NCBI GenBank assembly: GCA_937981945.1
Contig: CALJNJ010000192.1
Span: forward strand, 1 to 6,254
Direction: 5' to 3'
Origin: an uncultured Caulobacterales bacterium
GTDB taxonomy: Bacteria > Pseudomonadota > Alphaproteobacteria > Caulobacterales > Maricaulaceae
DNA: 6,254 bases
How positions within the stretch are numbered: position 1 is the stretch's first letter; each line of letters starts with the position of its first letter. This document shows positions 5,232 to 6,254 of the stretch, piece by piece. Made by a program: the position numbers and the translations under genes. The notes beneath the pieces were generated by a model. It saw only the letters and a program-made list of their open reading frames with translations, had not been told where the DNA came from and ran no database searches.

Positions 5232-6254
5232 ATGGGACTGCTGAATAAATATTTATTGCGCAAATCCGCAATCAGCATTGGGGGGCTGATTGTTTTCGCT
5301 ATTTGCGTGCTTTTACTTGAGCGTTTATTACGAATTTTTCAGATTGTTTCCAACTCCGTAAACCCGGCCCAAGACGCCTCGACCATGATCGTCAATTTGC
5401 TCCCCTATTATTTGGGCATGGCCGTCCCCATGGCATTACTATTGGGCGTTATTATTACGGTAGATCGCTTTAGTCGCTCCAGTGAACTGACCTCGGCTTT
5501 GGGATCGGGCGTTTCGCTTTTTCATATGACTAAGCCCTTTATTTTCTTAGCCTTTTTACTGTCGATGATTGCCTTTATAGTGGAAAGCATTGCCATCCCG
5601 GTGGGCCGATATGAATATCGTCATGCGGTCCATAAAGTTAAACAGCAATCATTCACGGCTGCCCTGCGCGAGGGGACATTTACCACTGTGGGCGATCGGA
5701 CTTTTTTCGCGGGAACGGACAAACCCGGAAACGCCATCGGACCAATATTCATCTATGAAAAACTGGTCGGGAAGGACGGTCAACAGACCGGGCTTCGGAT
5801 TACAACGGCGGCCGAAGGTCAATTGACGGTTCGTGAAGAGACGCAAAACCCCGTATTACGATTAGCAGGCGGTGAAACTTGGCCCATATTATCGACCAAT
5901 TCTTTAGACGGAGAAATTACGTTTGAAGGCATGTCTGTAGCGAACGCGGTCTCTATTCCTCCATATCGAATTCGGGGGGAGGACGAACGGGAAATGACCT
6001 CTTCCGAATTATTCGCCAACAGAAACGGAACGGTCAACACAACCATCAGCAAAGACGTCAATAATGCGGCGCTGCATTTGCGCATCGCAAAATCTGTTTT
6101 ACTGTTGATCTTACCGTTTATCGCCGTTCCGTTTGGTCTCAATTACGGGCGTAACCCCTCCTCTGCCGGTATTTTCATTGGCGTTGTTATGTTGGTCTCT
6201 TTGCAAAAGGCTCTGGAGTTTGGTCAAAGCCTGGGCGCCAAAGGGGCTATTCCG
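5232..6254 (+). CDS. lptF: LptF, LPS export ABC transporter permease (LptF/LptG family), C-terminus cut by window edge
   Basis: The first 341 codons of an LptF/LptG (YjgP/YjgQ) permease that runs off the right end; a full protein is usually some 30-60 residues longer. Family role: with LptG and the ATPase LptB it extracts LPS from the outer leaflet of the inner membrane and passes it to LptC. Visible are helix 1 (about 14-34, with LLLERLLRIFQIV), helix 2 (about 54-76, LPYYLGMAVPMALLLGVI), the cytoplasmic coupling segment VDRFSRSSELTSALGSGVS (77-95), helix 3 (about 103-121), a soluble periplasmic beta-rich domain (about 125-280), helix 4 (about 286-302) and helix 5 (about 312-328). The N-terminal pattern fits LptF better than LptG; lptG would be expected next, outside the window. 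The ATG at 5232 is the only good start after the in-frame stop at 5190-5192; its ribosome binding site is weak. It is divergent from the lipid operon. A role in exporting another lipid would need a second lptF copy elsewhere. Confidence 0.9.
   Translation, partial: MGLLNKYLLRKSAISIGGLIVFAICVLLLERLLRIFQIVSNSVNPAQDASTMIVNLLPYYLGMAVPMALLLGVIITVDRFSRSSELTSALGSGVSLFHMTKPFIFLAFLLSMIAFIVESIAIPVGRYEYRHAVHKVKQQSFTAALREGTFTTVGDRTFFAGTDKPGNAIGPIFIYEKLVGKDGQQTGLRITTAAEGQLTVREETQNPVLRLAGGETWPILSTNSLDGEITFEGMSVANAVSIPPYRIRGEDEREMTSSELFANRNGTVNTTISKDVNNAALHLRIAKSVLLLILPFIAVPFGLNYGRNPSSAGIFIGVVMLVSLQKALEFGQSLGAKGAIP

Noticed and set aside
5819..6142. 107-residue minus-strand open frame opposite lptF
   Set aside because: It lies fully antisense to the conserved periplasmic domain of lptF and shows no family pattern; it is a shadow.
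1..6254. tRNA, rRNA, riboswitch, CRISPR array, insertion sequence or attachment site
   Set aside because: No repeats with regular spacers, no transposase or integrase frame, no terminal inverted repeats, and no room for RNA genes in the short gaps.

Overview
The window reads as part of an alphaproteobacterial chromosome, or a close Gram-negative relative. This rests on an LptF permease with alphaproteobacterial-type sequence, a DUF2141 periplasmic protein, and a GNAT-like protein and a CDP-alcohol phosphotransferase that both resemble alphaproteobacterial families. Base composition is close to half GC by eye (not counted). It is densely coding: six genes on two divergent transcription units, no RNA gene, no mobile element and no CRISPR.

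Leftward unit (minus strand, read from about 5116 to beyond base 1). The order is a secreted DUF2141 protein with a TTG start, a GNAT-fold acyltransferase of the kind that includes bacterial ceramide synthase, a MobA/IspD-like nucleotidyltransferase, an 825-residue fusion of a MOP-superfamily flippase to a CDP-alcohol phosphotransferase, and a HAD phosphatase cut by the left edge. Spacing is very tight: a 33-base gap, then overlaps of 17, 4 and 4 bases. This is almost certainly one operon with translational coupling.

Rightward unit (plus strand, from 5232 past the right end). It begins with lptF, cut by the right edge. A 115-base divergent region separates the two units and must hold both promoters.

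How the genes may work together (inference). A nucleotidyltransferase would make a CDP-activated head group or alcohol. The CDP-alcohol phosphotransferase would pass the phospho-alcohol to an acceptor at the membrane. The HAD enzyme would remove a terminal phosphate, and the fused flippase would move the product across the inner membrane. The acyltransferase could supply a ceramide-like lipid. From memory, a similar mix of genes surrounds the ceramide synthase gene of Caulobacter crescentus, so a sphingolipid or other unusual phospholipid head-group pathway is the best hypothesis. Neither substrate nor product can be read from the sequence. The most unusual single object is the flippase-transferase fusion, which would join synthesis and flipping of a lipid in one polypeptide.
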